From: Sciurus carolinensis
Lineage: Eukaryota; Chordata; Mammalia; Rodentia; Sciuridae
Reading direction: 5' to 3'
DNA: 64,000 nt
Assembly: GCF_902686445.1 (NCBI RefSeq)
Contig: NC_062214.1
Span: 42,417,454-42,481,453, forward strand
Shown here: piece by piece, positions 11,973-23,218 of the stretch
Layout of the letters: every line of letters starts with the position of its first letter
Position numbering within the stretch: position 1 is the stretch's first letter
Notes under the pieces: generated by a model
The model's database searches: none
What the model was told of the DNA's origin: nothing
The model's input: only the letters and a program-made list of their open reading frames with translations
Position numbers and translations under genes: made by a program

Positions 11973-12349
11973 TTGCTCCGGAACTCGTCGAGCGCGCGCT
12001 GCGCCTCTGCGCCCTGGCGCTCCAGCCGAGAGCGCTCGGCTGCTAGGTCCCGGGAGCGCTGGCGATTGCCCTCGACATAGCGGGCTAGGGCGTCCTCCGG
12101 GCCGGTCAGCTCGCCCAGGCGCTGGAAGGCGTCCAGCTGCCGCCGGAGTCCGGCATGGCGCTGCTCGAGCGCGCGGGCTCTTTGGATGTGGGCGGCCACG
12201 CGCTCGCCCAGTCCTTGCAGCGCCGCCAGGCTTGGCGCCCCAATCCGACCCTCCTCGGCCGGGCGCTCGGGCTCAGCGGCGCGTGGCGCCTCATCGGCGC
12301 GCTCATACTGCTCCTGGCGGGCCTGGAAGACGTAGCTGCGGCGGTACAT
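11973..12349 (-). CDS. BFSP1: BFSP1 (filensin) coding exon 1
   Basis: Filensin is a lens-fibre-specific intermediate-filament protein that forms beaded filaments with phakinin (BFSP2). The exon codes 125 residues plus two bases. It starts MYRRSYVFQ and has a short head (about 1-40) with the family's [11 protein letters not shown] stretch. Next comes a heptad-rich coil 1A (about 41-76, [14 protein letters not shown] onward), a linker (about 77-92, [11 protein letters not shown]) and the start of coil 1B ([17 protein letters not shown] onward). The ATG has A at -3. The exon ends AGC-AA before a GTAAGC donor (11968-11972), leaving phase 2, and exon 2 begins with the missing G to give Lys126. The reading frame runs on to a stop just inside the intron, as expected. 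The exon is very GC-rich compared with its AT-rich surroundings. It is about a fifth of the usual ~665-residue protein. Identity rests on recalled filensin N-terminal sequence plus synteny with DSTN. Confidence 0.96.
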
Positions 12350-12530
12350 GGTTCCTCTGTGAGCGAGAGCGCCAAGCCGGCTCTCCAGGAGGCCGGTGGC
12401 CGAGCCAGCAGCCTGCTAAATAAACATCGGAGGCCCCCGGCATGCCGCTGGGACGTTCCAGAGCTGATCAGCAGTTGAGCTCCACTCGGTGCCCGGGCTC
12501 CGGACAATAAAAGAGCAGCAGCCCGCTTTG
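12350..12530 (-). promoter_or_regulatory. BFSP1: BFSP1 proximal promoter and 5' UTR (candidate)
   Basis: This is the sequence directly upstream of the BFSP1 ATG. Seen on the minus strand: TTTATTTA at 12418-12425, about 70 bp before the ATG, is a weak TATA-like element. A palindrome, GCTGATCAGC with a flanking T (12462-12473), contains the Maf half-site TGCTGA about 115 bp before the ATG. Maf-family factors drive many lens genes, so this fits expression, but binding is inference. The start site itself cannot be read from sequence. Further upstream an inverted CCAAT (attgg, about 12673-12677) is present. Confidence 0.45.
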
Positions 12531-13776
12531 TGAGCTGGATTAGCGACCCATACAACTCTGGGGTTGGAAGGTTAAATTGGGCAATGAGGGTTTTGTTCCG
12601 TGATTGTGAAAGCCTGTTGCTTTATGATTGAATGGAGGGTCAGGGGGACAAGAGAGGCATGAAGTTCTTTTGATTGGTTCCACTGGGAATTGGGAAGGCA
12701 ACCCCAGGCAAGCTTATTAAACTCGAACTCCCTCAAGAGCCGCGGCCTGGCACTTTATTTCCATTCTCTTTCAGCTCTCAATTACAAAACTAATGATGAC
12801 ATTTTTTCTGAATATTTAAACAATTCCTTTCCATAATTATAACATGATATTGAGGAACCTTCTTCATGGCAGAGGTTCATAACCATGGATGTAAATAAAA
12901 TGGAATATCTCAGTCAGTGAGGAGGTATGTTGCAGGTAATTTCTTACTAAATTTTGTGCATTTTGTGAAGAATCTACTCTTTGCACAGTATCTCAGGAAA
13001 CAGGCTTGCAATGTAATCATATCACCATTACTTCAGTAGCTTGAGTGGAAGAAATAAGTGGAGCTTCACCAAAGACATTGCTAATAGGTTCTTTGAGCAA
13101 AAGAAAGATCCTTACAGGCTAAAGATTTAACTAATTCGCCAACACTCAAGCAAACTTCGCCACTAATTTTAATTTTTATTTTTATTATGGAAATAGATTT
13201 TGATGACAAACTTTTAATTAAATATACATATGGATATAATTTAACAGCTAGGCTTTGACCAATTTAAAAGTAAATTGTGGTGCTGAAAGAAATTAATACC
13301 ATTTGATGAGAATATTCTTGAATAGAAATATTTTGTCAGAGCTACAGTGTTAAAAATCATTATCAAAAGCCTCATTTTCTTAAAAATAAGGATTAGCCAG
13401 CACCACATAATTACCAACTACATGGATTGCACATAATTATACTGCAAATTAAAGTCATAGTTATCAAAGATAAAGAAAGAAAATTACATTGATCTTTGTT
13501 GAGTTTATTACTCCAAAAAGCCTGTAAAATCATTAATTCAGTCTATAATAAAGCTATGTAAGATCCTAAACAGCTAATGGTGTGGTTGTTCTATTTTTCT
13601 TCCCATAAGCCACTTAAAAACAGATTTCATGGTCAAATCAGGGAAGGCCACATGAGTATTTTTGTAGGTACACATGTATCATGCTGATGGCATGGTAAAT
13701 TGATTTCAGGCTTCCTAGAGAGCAAAACTAACATTTGATAACAAGAGTTAGAAGTCATTCATTTCCTTTGACACCA
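12531..13776. other. Repeat-poor, AT-rich sequence upstream of BFSP1
   Basis: No recognisable transposon, gene or RNA. It is rich in TAAT-type homeodomain cores (for example near 12790, 13180 and 13530), which is expected by chance in AT-rich DNA. It is the longest apparently repeat-free block next to the lens gene, so distal control elements could lie here, but nothing specific can be claimed. Confidence 0.4.
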
Positions 13777-14150
13777 GGTATTAGTCTGATCTTGTTATAG
13801 AACAAATTGCCCCCAAAACTATGTGTCACATAATGACATGAAGGATTTATTGTATTGCTCCAGGCCTGCAGGTCAGCTGGATGACTCTCCTTCCAGCTGT
13901 GGGTCTTCTGATCAGCTGAGGCAGCTCTGTTCCAAACCCCCACTGTCCTTCTGAATTAGCAATGTCAGAAGCACATGAGCAAGCACAGTCATATAAACTC
14001 ATGCCAGGACTTTTTTTCATCATGTCCATTGGTCAAAGAGAACTGGGGGCTCGCTCGGGGCTAAAGTAAGAGTAAAGGGAGAGGCGTGACTGGCCCTGAG
14101 GCCTTGACAAGGATATGATGTATAGCCCTATCAGGACCAACAACTCAATC
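13777..14150. repeat. Degenerate LTR-like repeat (uncertain)
   Basis: 'agaacaaattgcccccaaaa', 'ggatttattgtattgctcc' and 'aggtcagctggatgactctc' resemble ancient LTR elements of the 'caaattaccccaaaactt' type. Family not assigned. Confidence 0.35.
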
Positions 14151-14349
14151 TACCCCAGGGAGAAATCCCACTGGAGAAAAATATACCCTAGAAACTTAAC
14201 AACAGAGAAAATATCACCTCCATTTAATCTAGTGGAACAAACACCTTGAAAATATCTACCCAGAAATCATAGTTTCAGAGAGTTAATTGTTGAACAAGGT
14301 CAAGTGTCTGCCCTCAGGGCGCAGGAGACAAATTCATATCCAACTGATT

Positions 14350-14376
14350 AAAACACACACATACACACACACACAA
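14350..14376. repeat. (CA)n microsatellite, short
   Basis: Imperfect CA run interrupted by one 'ta'. Confidence 0.85.
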
Positions 14377-15737
14377 ATCCAGAATGAGTTTTAAAGTAGA
14401 GATTTTAACAAAATTCTGTGGTTGTATCAAAGAAAAAGTACTGAGTAGTGTGTGGGTAGTTGGGGAACTCAGAGAAGTAGAGAACAGTGTAAATGAGAAG
14501 GTGTGGGAGGGACTGATTTCAGAAGAAACAGAGGGAACACTGGGATCCCTGCACACAGTGAGGCTGACTCAACAGTGAGATGGATGACAACAGGGATCCC
14601 CAAAGCAAAGGTCACAAGGAGAACTAAACTTCCAACTAGCTGCACACTATACAGAACACGGACATTACCACCATTCTTCCCAAGCCAAGAAATAGCAGTC
14701 CAGCAATTTTTTTTTTTTAAGATTACAGCTGTACAAAAGAATGGAAGAAAAATTACAGTGGACAAGATATGTCAACAAGCTTTCAGAAAGCTGAACAGAT
14801 ATAGATCCACGGTAATTGACAGCAGAGTAGAGAAAAATAAAACCTAAGTTCTTGCAGAGGGGAATGGGAAAGAAAACTGCTGGTCCATGCCAGAGAATCT
14901 GAGAAAAGCTGAGGATTTAGAGGCACTGATATTTTAGAAGGTGAGGTGAAACAGACCTGAAAAACCAGAGGGTTGGCTGAGCATCTGGACAAGAACCAAT
15001 TCAATCCTTTAGATCCCCTTCTTCATTTCTTCACAACAGAGCAATTGAGCTACTACGCAAGCCTTATTGTGACAGGTTACCTGGAAGATATTCTGCAGTG
15101 AAATTGAACCAGAGAGATCCTGAGTTCAAGATCACCAGATAAAGTCAAGGGCAGAGATGAAGCCAAATATTGTAAGTAAAGCAATTAAGGAAGCAGATGC
15201 ACAGTGAAGGATGAGGCACAGCTGTACCTTCCCCACTGCTCACTTACCAGCCTACTCCCCAGTATGCTGGTCGCCTGGTATGTCTTTCTCACATCATTCT
15301 CTAGAGTAACTGAATAACCTCAGAGAAAAGCTCTCCAGCAACTTCTGAATTTGGAAATGTTTACTGCTTGGCTTTTAGTTCCAATGTGGAATATGGTTGT
15401 GTGGTCTGGAGTAACTCAAACTGAAGCTATGCAGCATAGGGTTTTAATTGGTTTGAAACTTAACTGGTTTGAAAGTTATTTTTTTTCCCAAAAAAATATA
15501 GGTTCACCAAGATTTATATAATTTTCATTGTCCTGCACCAGGACAATGGTACCATCATGATATCCTGATCCCATCTATTGATGCTATTTAAAGTGTAAAT
15601 ATTTCTTTGGGGAATATTACTATAATTAGTAGGACTTTTTTTTTTAATCTCCTATGAGAAAAGACATTTTATTGATGGAATTTAAAAGTATGACAACCAG
15701 GCTAATCCATAGCTGAATCTCCCTTCTAACTGATTAT
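14377..15737. other. Intergenic sequence without recognised feature
   Basis: Short open frames only, none with recognisable protein motifs. A poly(T) run lies at about 14707-14719. Confidence 0.4.
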
Positions 15738-15790
15738 CTTAGTTTGAATTCCCTAGAAACAGATCCTGGGACAAGGATTACAGGCAAATT
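15738..15790 (+). repeat. Start of ancient dispersed repeat, truncated
   Basis: 'ttatcttagtttgaattccc' then 'gaaacagatcctgggacaag', the same start as the elements at 2740 and 28755. Cut by the MER2 element. Confidence 0.45.
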
Positions 15791-16124
15791 CAGTTGACCC
15801 TCCATATCAGCAGGTCCTGCCTCCACAGATTCAACTGATCACAGATTGAAAATATTCAGAAAAAAAAAATTGTGTTTGCAATGAACCAGTACAGACTTAT
15901 TCGAATACTTGCCATTATTCCCTAAACAATACAGGATAACACTTATTTACATAGCATTTACATAGTATTAGGGATTAATCTAGACATGATTTAAAGTACA
16001 CCGGAGGATGTGCATAGGTTATTATGCCCAACACTCTTTTATGTAAGGGACTGGAGCATACATAGATTTTGGTATTTGAGGGGGGTCTTAGAACCAACCT
16101 CTCATGGAAACCAAGGGATGAATG
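15791..16124 (+). mobile_element. MER2 (TcMar-Tigger type) DNA transposon
   Basis: Begins 'cagttgaccctccatatcag', contains 'attattccctaaacaataca' and 'catagcatttacatagtatt', and ends near 'aaccaagggatga'. The length of about 334 bp is close to full length for MER2. Confidence 0.88.
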
Positions 16125-16482
16125 TAGTTCATTTGTGAGGTGATTGTGGGAAGGGAGGTGGAGAGGGAAATAGAGAAGGAAAAGTATGATGTATGATCAA
16201 GCAAGCTACCATCATGGGAAAAGAAGAGACTCTGAGGACACTATAAGTAGTCACCTCAGTGTTACCCCACCCAGTTGGTGAAGGAGCCAGAGACTTACCC
16301 ACAAACTTCCACTGTTTGAGCATTGATCAGAGGGGCTGTTAACTTCCTTGCCACGCTTGCCTGCCAAAGCTGGGGACCAAATGGGCTCTGCATGGACTCC
16401 AAAGGCCAAAGGAAGTCAGGAGGGAAAGAGATAGCTGCTGGCAATGGGAAGATGGACCAGCACAGATGGAAATGGTCAAAGG

Positions 16483-16842
16483 TTGCTATAGATGGAATAT
16501 TGTGCACCCTTCCTCACACAAATTTGAACATAAATACCTAATCCACACAATGCGATGTTACCAAAAGGTGGAGCTGTTGGGAATTGATTAGGTCATGGGA
16601 CAAAGCCTTCATGAATGGGATTAGTACCCTTGTAAAAGAAGCCTAAGGAAGCTTGTTGACCACTTCCACCATGGGGAGGACACAATGAGAAGATTGCAAT
16701 CAGTGGATCAGGAAGCAGGCCCTCACCAGACACTGAATTTCCTGTGCCTTAATCTTGGAACATCCCAGACTCCAGAAATGTGAGAAATAAATTTCTATTA
16801 TCTAAATCACCCAGCCCATGGTGTTTTATTTTAGCTCATGGT
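16483..16842 (+). mobile_element. MLT1-type MaLR LTR
   Basis: 'gctatagatggaatattgtg', 'ggtggagctgttgggaattg', 'catgaatgggattagtaccc', 'agacactgaatttcctgtgc', 'gtgagaaataaatttct' in MLT1 order. Confidence 0.88.
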
Positions 16843-16969
16843 ACATGTCCATCTAAGGTCAACTAAGATCTTTGCTTCACATCTTCTTCAGTCCAACACC
16901 ACACTATTGACCACTGCTGATTATCTTAAAGAAAAAGCAATAGCATATACTGACTTTTTAAAATTTCCT

Positions 16970-17060
16970 CACAATCATATTAAATTGACCAAAGCTCATC
17001 ATATGGCCCCACCTAACTTCAAGTACATTGACAAATGCAATCCTGCCACATGCCTACAAG
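16970..17060. repeat. Ancient repeat, copy A (family not named)
   Basis: 'attgaccaaagctcatcat', 'ggccccacctaacttcaag', 'gacaaatgcaatcctgcca'. Matches the copy at 17800-17890. Confidence 0.4.
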
Positions 17061-17799
17061 GAGTAAGAGTGGGCATATTTGTCAACAACCCCAAAGACTC
17101 CATTGCTGGTGGGAGAGTATACAACAGAAATAGTAATCATATGCATGAGGAAGAAATCATTGGTGAATGAATTTTTTAATTCAAGAGACTTGTTTGTAGA
17201 CAGAGGTTCCATAGGGCTTGATGAATGGTCAGTTATAGAAGAGTTCCCTAAAAACAGTTGAATGGTACTAGTGTTGAGGTGTGGGTGGGAAACAGGTATT
17301 GTTAGAATTGGAAAGGCTCAAGGTTAAACTCTGGTCCCATCACTTTGGTAGGTGATTTAATCAATCTGGTCCCAGCATGGGCACTGTTTAAAAAAAAGGA
17401 ATAATCACTTACAGAAATGTAAGTGATTTCCCAGTTTGCCTGAGACAGACCACATTTACACCCTTTATCTCAGACACAATTACAGGAAGGACCCTCTTTC
17501 ACTCTGTCGTTCTGACCTGATAACCTGAATGTATACCCTGAATCAAATCATAAGAAAATATCCAGATAAACCCCAAATAAGAAACATTCTACTAATGAGG
17601 AAGGGATGGCATTCTAAAAATGTTATGTATCATAAAAGACAAAGAGGTTTCAGAAATATTCCAGATTAAAGCAGACTAGAGACAGGGCATTTAAATGCAG
17701 ATCCTAATCTGGATCCTGAACTGTAAAAACAATGATACAAAGGTCATTCCTAGGTCCATTGACAAAATCAGAATCCGACAGTAGATTAGATCAAATAAT

Positions 17800-17890
17800 T
17801 GTGTTAGCCAGATAAATTAACCAAAGCAAGCCACACAGCCCCACCTAACCTCAGGAATACTGGGAAATGCAATCCCTCCAAGTGCCACAT
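17800..17890. repeat. Ancient repeat, copy B (family not named)
   Basis: 'aaccaaagcaagccacaca', 'gccccacctaacctcagg', 'gggaaatgcaatccctcca'. Same order and orientation as 16970-17060. The sequence between and after the two copies (17061-17799, 17891-18569) has no named feature. Confidence 0.4.
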
Positions 17891-18569
17891 TCCATGTTAA
17901 ATTTACTGGCTTGTGACTATACCACAGTTAATGTGAAATAATACCCTCATTCTTGGAAAATATACTCTGAACTATCTAGAGGAAAGAACTTATTATGTGT
18001 GCAATTTATTTTCAAATGATTCTAAAAGATATGATGTGTAAATATAAATACATATGTGGAGAGAGAGGAAATCAGGCAAAATATTAATAAGAGGTAAATA
18101 TAGGTAAAGGGTATATGGATGTGTTTGTACTATTCTTGCAATTTTTCCCAGAAAGTTTCAAATTACTTTTGAAAAGTTTGTGGAAAGTATAATCACCTTA
18201 CACATCAAGCATTTTGCCCATAGCAAACAGGAAAGAGACCTGCTTTTTAAAAATGATGGGCAAGTAAATATTATTTGCTTTACATTTTAGCCTTATATAC
18301 ATACAACAGCAGAGAGGGAAGGGAACCCAGAACAGTTTAGCAAACTGCAGTAACAATAGGAATGAATGGTTTTTATCTATTATTCAATTTTAATGTACTG
18401 TTACAAATGAAAATATTGGTAACAAACACGAAGGGAAACAAAAAACCAAAATACCAGATGCATGGTGGTTGCAGCCACATAAGCCAGAAATTAGTGAAAT
18501 ATACCAGGTCTCATCTTCACATCTGTCTCTTTTTTTCCACTTAAAATTGTCCAAAGATAGAAGAGACTT

Positions 18570-18672
18570 TGGTTTTTTTAAAGAGACAGTGTCTTGCAAT
18601 GTTATGCAGGCTAGCCCCAAACACCTGGGCTCACGCTAGACCTTCTTGCCTCAGCCTCCTGAGTAGCTAGTT
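18570..18672 (-). mobile_element. B1/7SL-type SINE fragment
   Basis: Antisense 7SL-like: 'gagacagtgtcttgcaatg', 'gcctcagcctcctgagtag'. Confidence 0.75.
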
Positions 18673-18899
18673 TTTTTAATTAACATTTTTTTCTATTGAG
18701 TAATTATTTAAAAGCATGAATAAAATAGGGTTAGATGGCTTGCCTTTTAATCAATTTCATACTCTGGAGTTTTGAGCCATCCTTGTTGGTTAAGATATAT
18801 TCTGAATTTGCTCCAGGCTTTTAACATGTAACTCTGGTTAAAAAAAAAAAAAAAGGGTAATGGAGTTCATGGATTTCTGAGCTGGAGGTTCATGCTGGG

Positions 18900-18990
18900 T
18901 CTCTGATGTATACTAGTGGGTGGTCTTGAACAAGTCACCTAATCTGTTTTTTTTTTTTTTTTTTTAATGGTAAATTAGAGCTAAAGAATC
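18900..18990 (+). mobile_element. MIR remnant with poly(T) insertion
   Basis: 'gggtggtcttgaacaagtc' and 'acctaatctg' are MIR-like. A run of about 21 T (18945-18965) interrupts the element. Confidence 0.45.
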
Positions 18991-19021
18991 CTGAAGGTCT
19001 CCCTTCCTGTTCTCTATAAGC

Positions 19022-19500
19022 TGAATTGTGTTGTTCCCAAATTCTCCTGCAGAAGTCCTGACACCTTCATATTTAGAAACAAGGTCTAGTGCTGATGATA
19101 TAGCCCCATCTTGTAGGGGTGCTTGTGTAGCATGCGGAAGGACTGGGGTTCAAATCCCCAGCACCGCGGGATGGAAAAAAAAAATCCAAAAAAGAAAAGA
19201 AGAAAAAAAAAAACTAGAAACAAGATCTTTAAAGTAAAATAATATAACTAGATGGAACCTTAATAGGACTGGTGCAGTTATAAGAAGAGGAGATTAGGAG
19301 ACAGATACACACGGAGGGAAGACCATGTGAAGACACAGAAGAGAACCATCTAAAAACCAAAAAGAGAAGCCTGAAAGACACCAGCCCTACTGATACCTTG
19401 ATCTTAGACTTCTAGCCTCCAGATTCTGAGAAATAAATTTCTGTTGTGTAAGCCACCTCCTCTGGGGTACTTTGTTTTTGCAGCCTTAGTAAACTCCTAT
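19022..19500 (+). mobile_element. MLT1-type MaLR LTR, split by an ID SINE
   Basis: Left part 'tgaattgtgttgttcccaaa', right part 'gaccatgtgaagacacagaa', 'gatcttagacttctagcctc' and 'gagaaataaatttctgttgt'. The SINE at 19088-19214 lies inside. Confidence 0.87.
19088..19214 (+). mobile_element. ID-type SINE inserted in the MLT1 LTR
   Basis: 'gctgatgatatagcccc' and 'gggttcaaatccccagcac' are the tRNA-like boxes, followed by an A-rich tail. Target-site duplication: tagaaacaaggtct (19074-19087) and tagaaacaagatct (19215-19228), 13 of 14 matching. Confidence 0.9.
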
Positions 19501-20419
19501 ACTGCACGAAATTTTCTGATTCTGCCTCTTTTGCAGCCTAGCCTTTTCCTGGAACATATAGATACCTGCCACAAGAGGGCCATGCTGCATTAAAATTGAA
19601 CACCCTGCCCTAAGATTCTGAGGGTGACTGCAGAGAGCAGAGGGGTCAGGCTGATGCACAGTTGCACAGCTTGTAGCCTTTCCAGCAAAGTGGATCAACT
19701 CAAGAAGGCAGTTCTTCCATGGCAAGTCTCATTTTGAGTAAAGCAGCCAATAACCCAAGAATGATAGGACAGGCTCCTGTCTCCCAGATCTCTGCACCAT
19801 GTAGCCAGGGATCTCCATCAGGCCCTGTAACTCAGACCCTGTAACATGCTCAGCACTTCTGAAAGTGATGAGTTACCACGAAGGATGAAAATGGATGGAG
19901 ATACACAGAGAGAAGCGGGGCTTTCTCTGCAACTATACACATAGATGACTCTGAAAACTTTCTGGAAAGTGAAACCTGGGATTCAAACACTAGCAAAGGC
20001 AAGAGGGCACTAGACATCTGACCTGCTTTTTTCAGGGTTTAGTACAGAAACTGAAGCAAGTAGCAAAAGCCCAAGCTTGCCTGGAACTTTTGAGCCTCCT
20101 ACCTCCTATCTTTGTTAGTGTGACAAAGGTGGTTCTTTGATTCACAAACTCCAACAAAAGCAGTACAATTAAATGCAATGCATGATGCTGAACTTAATTC
20201 TAGACTGGAAAAAAAGAAAAGCTACAAGAGATATTATGATAATTGATGGAGTTTGAATATGGAATGCAGATTAGGTAATAATACTGTAACAGTTAAATGC
20301 CTGATTTAGATCATTGTATTATGACATGTAAGAAAATGACCTTGTTCCTAGGAAATACACACTGGTGTTTAACTTACTCTCAATGGTTCACATATAACCT
20401 ACACTTATATAAATAAATG
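19501..20419. other. Intergenic, no recognised feature
   Basis: No gene, RNA or repeat identified by eye. Confidence 0.4.
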
Positions 20420-20605
20420 CATAATGCTAGGTGCAATTGTGCATGCCCAAAATCCCTCAGGAGGCTGATTAAGGAGGATCACAAGTCCGAGGCCAATCTC
20501 AGCAACTCGGCGAGACCAGTCTCAAAATAAAATATAAAGAGGGCTGGTAAAGAAACTCAGTAGTAAAGGGTTCATGGGTACCCAGTACCACAAAAATAAA
20601 TACAT
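20420..20605 (+). mobile_element. Composite B1-like+ID SINE
   Basis: 'gcatgcccaaaatccctcag', 'gaggatcacaagtccgagg', 'gcaactcggcgagaccag' (7SL-like half) then 'aactcagtagtaaaggg' (ID half). Confidence 0.8.
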
Positions 20606-20789
20606 ACAGGGAATAATAAAACGAATAGAGCAAAATGTAAAATAAGAAGTGGATTTGGGTAAAGGATATGAGGAGTATAGGAGCTCCCTATCCTCTTCCT
20701 GCAATTTTTCCATAATTTTAAAATTATAACAAAAGAAAACATTACATCCTCCAATCCTAAACACAATGTAAACTATCCTGATAACAGAT

Positions 20790-20906
20790 TTTTTTTTTTT
20801 CAGACTGGGGATTGAACCCAAGGCCTCACACATGCTAGACAGTTACTCTGCCATTGAGTTGCATCCCTAGGTCTTCTTAAAAACTTCTACTTTGAGATAG
20901 AGTCTT
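20790..20906 (-). mobile_element. Composite SINE, left part (ID half), interrupted by L1
   Basis: Poly(T), then 'ggggattgaacccaaggcc' to 'gttgcatccctaggtc', breaking at gagatagagtctt (20894-20906), which is the L1 target site. The B1-like half resumes at 23095. Confidence 0.92.
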
Positions 20907-23094
20907 ATGTTTTTGGATAGGGAGAACTAATATTGTCAAAATGACCATTCTACCAAAGGCACTATACAGATTCAATGCAATTCCAATTAAAATCCCAATG
21001 ACATTCCTCATAGAAATAGAGAAAGCAATCATGAACTTCATCTGGAAAAACAAAGAGACCTCGAATAGCCAAAACAATCCTGAGTAGAAAAAGTGAAACA
21101 GGAAGTATCACAATATCAGACATTAAACTATACTACAGAGCAATAGTAACAAAAACAGCATGGTATTGGCACCAAAATAGACAGGCAGGCCAATGGTACA
21201 GAATAGAAGACACACAGAAAAAAACCACATAAATACAGTCACCTCATACTAGACAAAGGAGATAAAAACATACAATGGAGAAAAGATAGCCTGATCACAA
21301 ATGGTGCTGGCAAAACTAGAAATCCATATGCAGTAAAATGAAATTAAACCTCTATCTCTCACCCTGCACAAAACTCAACTCAAAATGGATCAAGGACATA
21401 GGGATTAGACCAGAGACCCTGCACCTAATAGAAGACAAAGTAGGCACGAATCTTCATTGCATTGGTCAGACTTCCTCAACAAGACTCCCAAAGCACAAGA
21501 AATCAAAGTAAGAATCAATAAATGGGATGGACTCAAACTAAAAAGCTTTTTCTCAGCAAAAGAATGTGAAGAGAGAGCTTACAGAGCCATGCACTTCAGA
21601 TAGAGCACTTATCTCCAAAATTTATAAAGAACTTACAAAACTTTACACCAAAAATACAAAGAAACCAATCAGTAAGTGGGCCAGGGAACTGGATAGACAC
21701 TTTAAAAAAGACATACAGGCAATTAATAAATATATGAAAAAGTGTTCAACATCTCTAGTAATTAGAGAAATGCAAATTAAAACAACCCTAAGATTTAATC
21801 TTACTCCAATTAAAATGGCTATTACCAAGAACACAAACAATAATAGATAATGACCTAGATGTGTGGAAAAAAGGTACACCTTTACATTGCTGGGGGAGTT
21901 GCAAATTGGTACAGCCACTCTGGAAAGCAGTATGGAGACTTCTCAGAAAACTTGGAATGGACCCATGTTTTGATCCAGTTTTCCCACTCCTTGGCTTATA
22001 CCCATAGGACTTAAAATTGGCAAACTAAAGTAATACAGCTCAGTTCACAATAACTAGATTGTGGAACCAACCTAGTGTTATGGGGCGCAACTTAGGAATA
22101 GACCCATCGCCACTAAGAAGTCCAAATTTGAGAGTCTTTATTAAGCCGGCCAACTGACTGTCTCACACAATGCCCCCAAAAATGGCTATTGGGAGAACAG
22201 CTCCTACCACAGGGTTGTAGGGGTTCTTATACCAAAAATTACACTAATCATAAGTGTCTGTTGCTATGATTCAAAATTACAAACTAACGTCATGAGATCA
22301 TCAACAGAGGGGGAAGTGGGTCACCTAGGTACCAGCTAAAGAATGGTTACTAACATCCACACAATTACCGTTTACATGGTACGTTGGTTAGGAGCAATAG
22401 GGATCAAAAGAGAGCAATTTTTCATTACATAAGAATTGTCATTTTGTATTGCTAAACATGTCACGCTAAGTAACTGAGATGGGGACAGAGGCAGGGTGTT
22501 CCCATGGGAGAAGGTAAGCAATTGTTGATGGGTACAAAAGTGGGCTGTTCCCATGGGAGAAGCTTATTTCCTACATAACATGGACTTTCAGAGCAAAATG
22601 GAGTCTGTATAACATTCTCATGGAGCCAGATCTGTCAGCCTATCACACTAGATGCCCTTCAACAGATGAATGGATAAAGAGACTGTGGTATATATACACA
22701 ATGGAATATTATTCAGTCATAAAGAAGAATAATATTATGGCACTTGCAAATAAATGGATGGAATTGGAGAACATCATGCTAAGTGAAATAAGCCAATCCC
22801 AAAAAACCAAAGGTCCAATGTTTTCCCTGATAAGTGGATGATGATATATAATGGGGGTGGGGGGTGGGGAGAGAGAGAAGAATGGGGGAACTTTAGATTA
22901 TGTAGAAGGAAATGAGAGGGAGGGGGTTATGAAAAATTGTGGCATGAGACAGACATCATTACCCTATATACATGTATGATAACATAAATGGTACGAATCT
23001 ACATCATGGACAACCATAGAAATGAAATGATGTACCCCATTTGTGTACAATGAATCAAAAGGCAGTCTGTAAAAAATTAAAAGATAAAAAAAAA
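20907..23094 (+). mobile_element. 5'-truncated L1 carrying a solo LTR
   Basis: Contains the 3' part of ORF2 ('accattctaccaaaggcact', 'ctcaaaatggatcaaggaca', 'gcaaattggtacagccactc'), the ORF2 end ('ggaatattattcagtcataa'), the 3' UTR and an A-rich tail. One 95-codon frame (21566-21850) and a second (22620-22841) keep the ORF2 C-terminal region, but the body has frameshifts and a deletion near 21565-21595 and is inactive. Flanked by gagatagagtctt (20894-20906) and gagatagggtctt (23095-23107). Net L1 length without the LTR is about 1.6 kb. Confidence 0.93.
22076..22647 (-). mobile_element. Solo LTR of an endogenous retrovirus (4-bp TSD)
   Basis: A 572-bp block with TG...CA ends (TGTTATGGGG... 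/ ...TATCACA) flanked by ctag at 22072-22075 and 22648-22651. Removing it rejoins the L1 as aaccaacctag-atgcccttc. On the minus strand an AATAAAG polyadenylation signal (about 22141-22147) sits near the 3' end, which sets the orientation. A 16-bp direct repeat, gttcccatgggagaag, occurs at 22498-22513 and 22547-22562, as is common in U3 enhancers. A 4-bp duplication is typical of class I (gamma-like) ERVs. No internal genes remain. Confidence 0.9.
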
Positions 23095-23200
23095 GAGATA
23101 GGGTCTTGCTAAATTGCCCAAGCTGGCCTGGAACTTTTGATCCTCCTACCTCAGCCTCCCTAGTAGCTAGGATTACAAAAATACACCACCCTGCTAAAGT
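23095..23200 (-). mobile_element. Composite SINE, right part (B1-like half)
   Basis: Continues the SINE broken at 20906: 'gggtcttgctaaattgccc' and 'ctcagcctccctagtagct', ending near 'acaccaccctgct'. Confidence 0.9.
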
Positions 23201-23218
23201 GATGACAGATACTTTATA

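Noticed and set aside
11851..12423. 190-codon plus-strand frame over BFSP1 exon 1
   Set aside because: It is the GC-rich antisense shadow of the filensin exon; composition biased and without domain features.
12106..12555. 149-codon minus-strand frame
   Set aside because: Out-of-frame reading of the same BFSP1 exon and promoter; the filensin frame is certain.
21566..21850. Protein-like 95-codon frame
   Set aside because: It is the C-terminal part of L1 ORF2 in a truncated, broken element, not a host gene.
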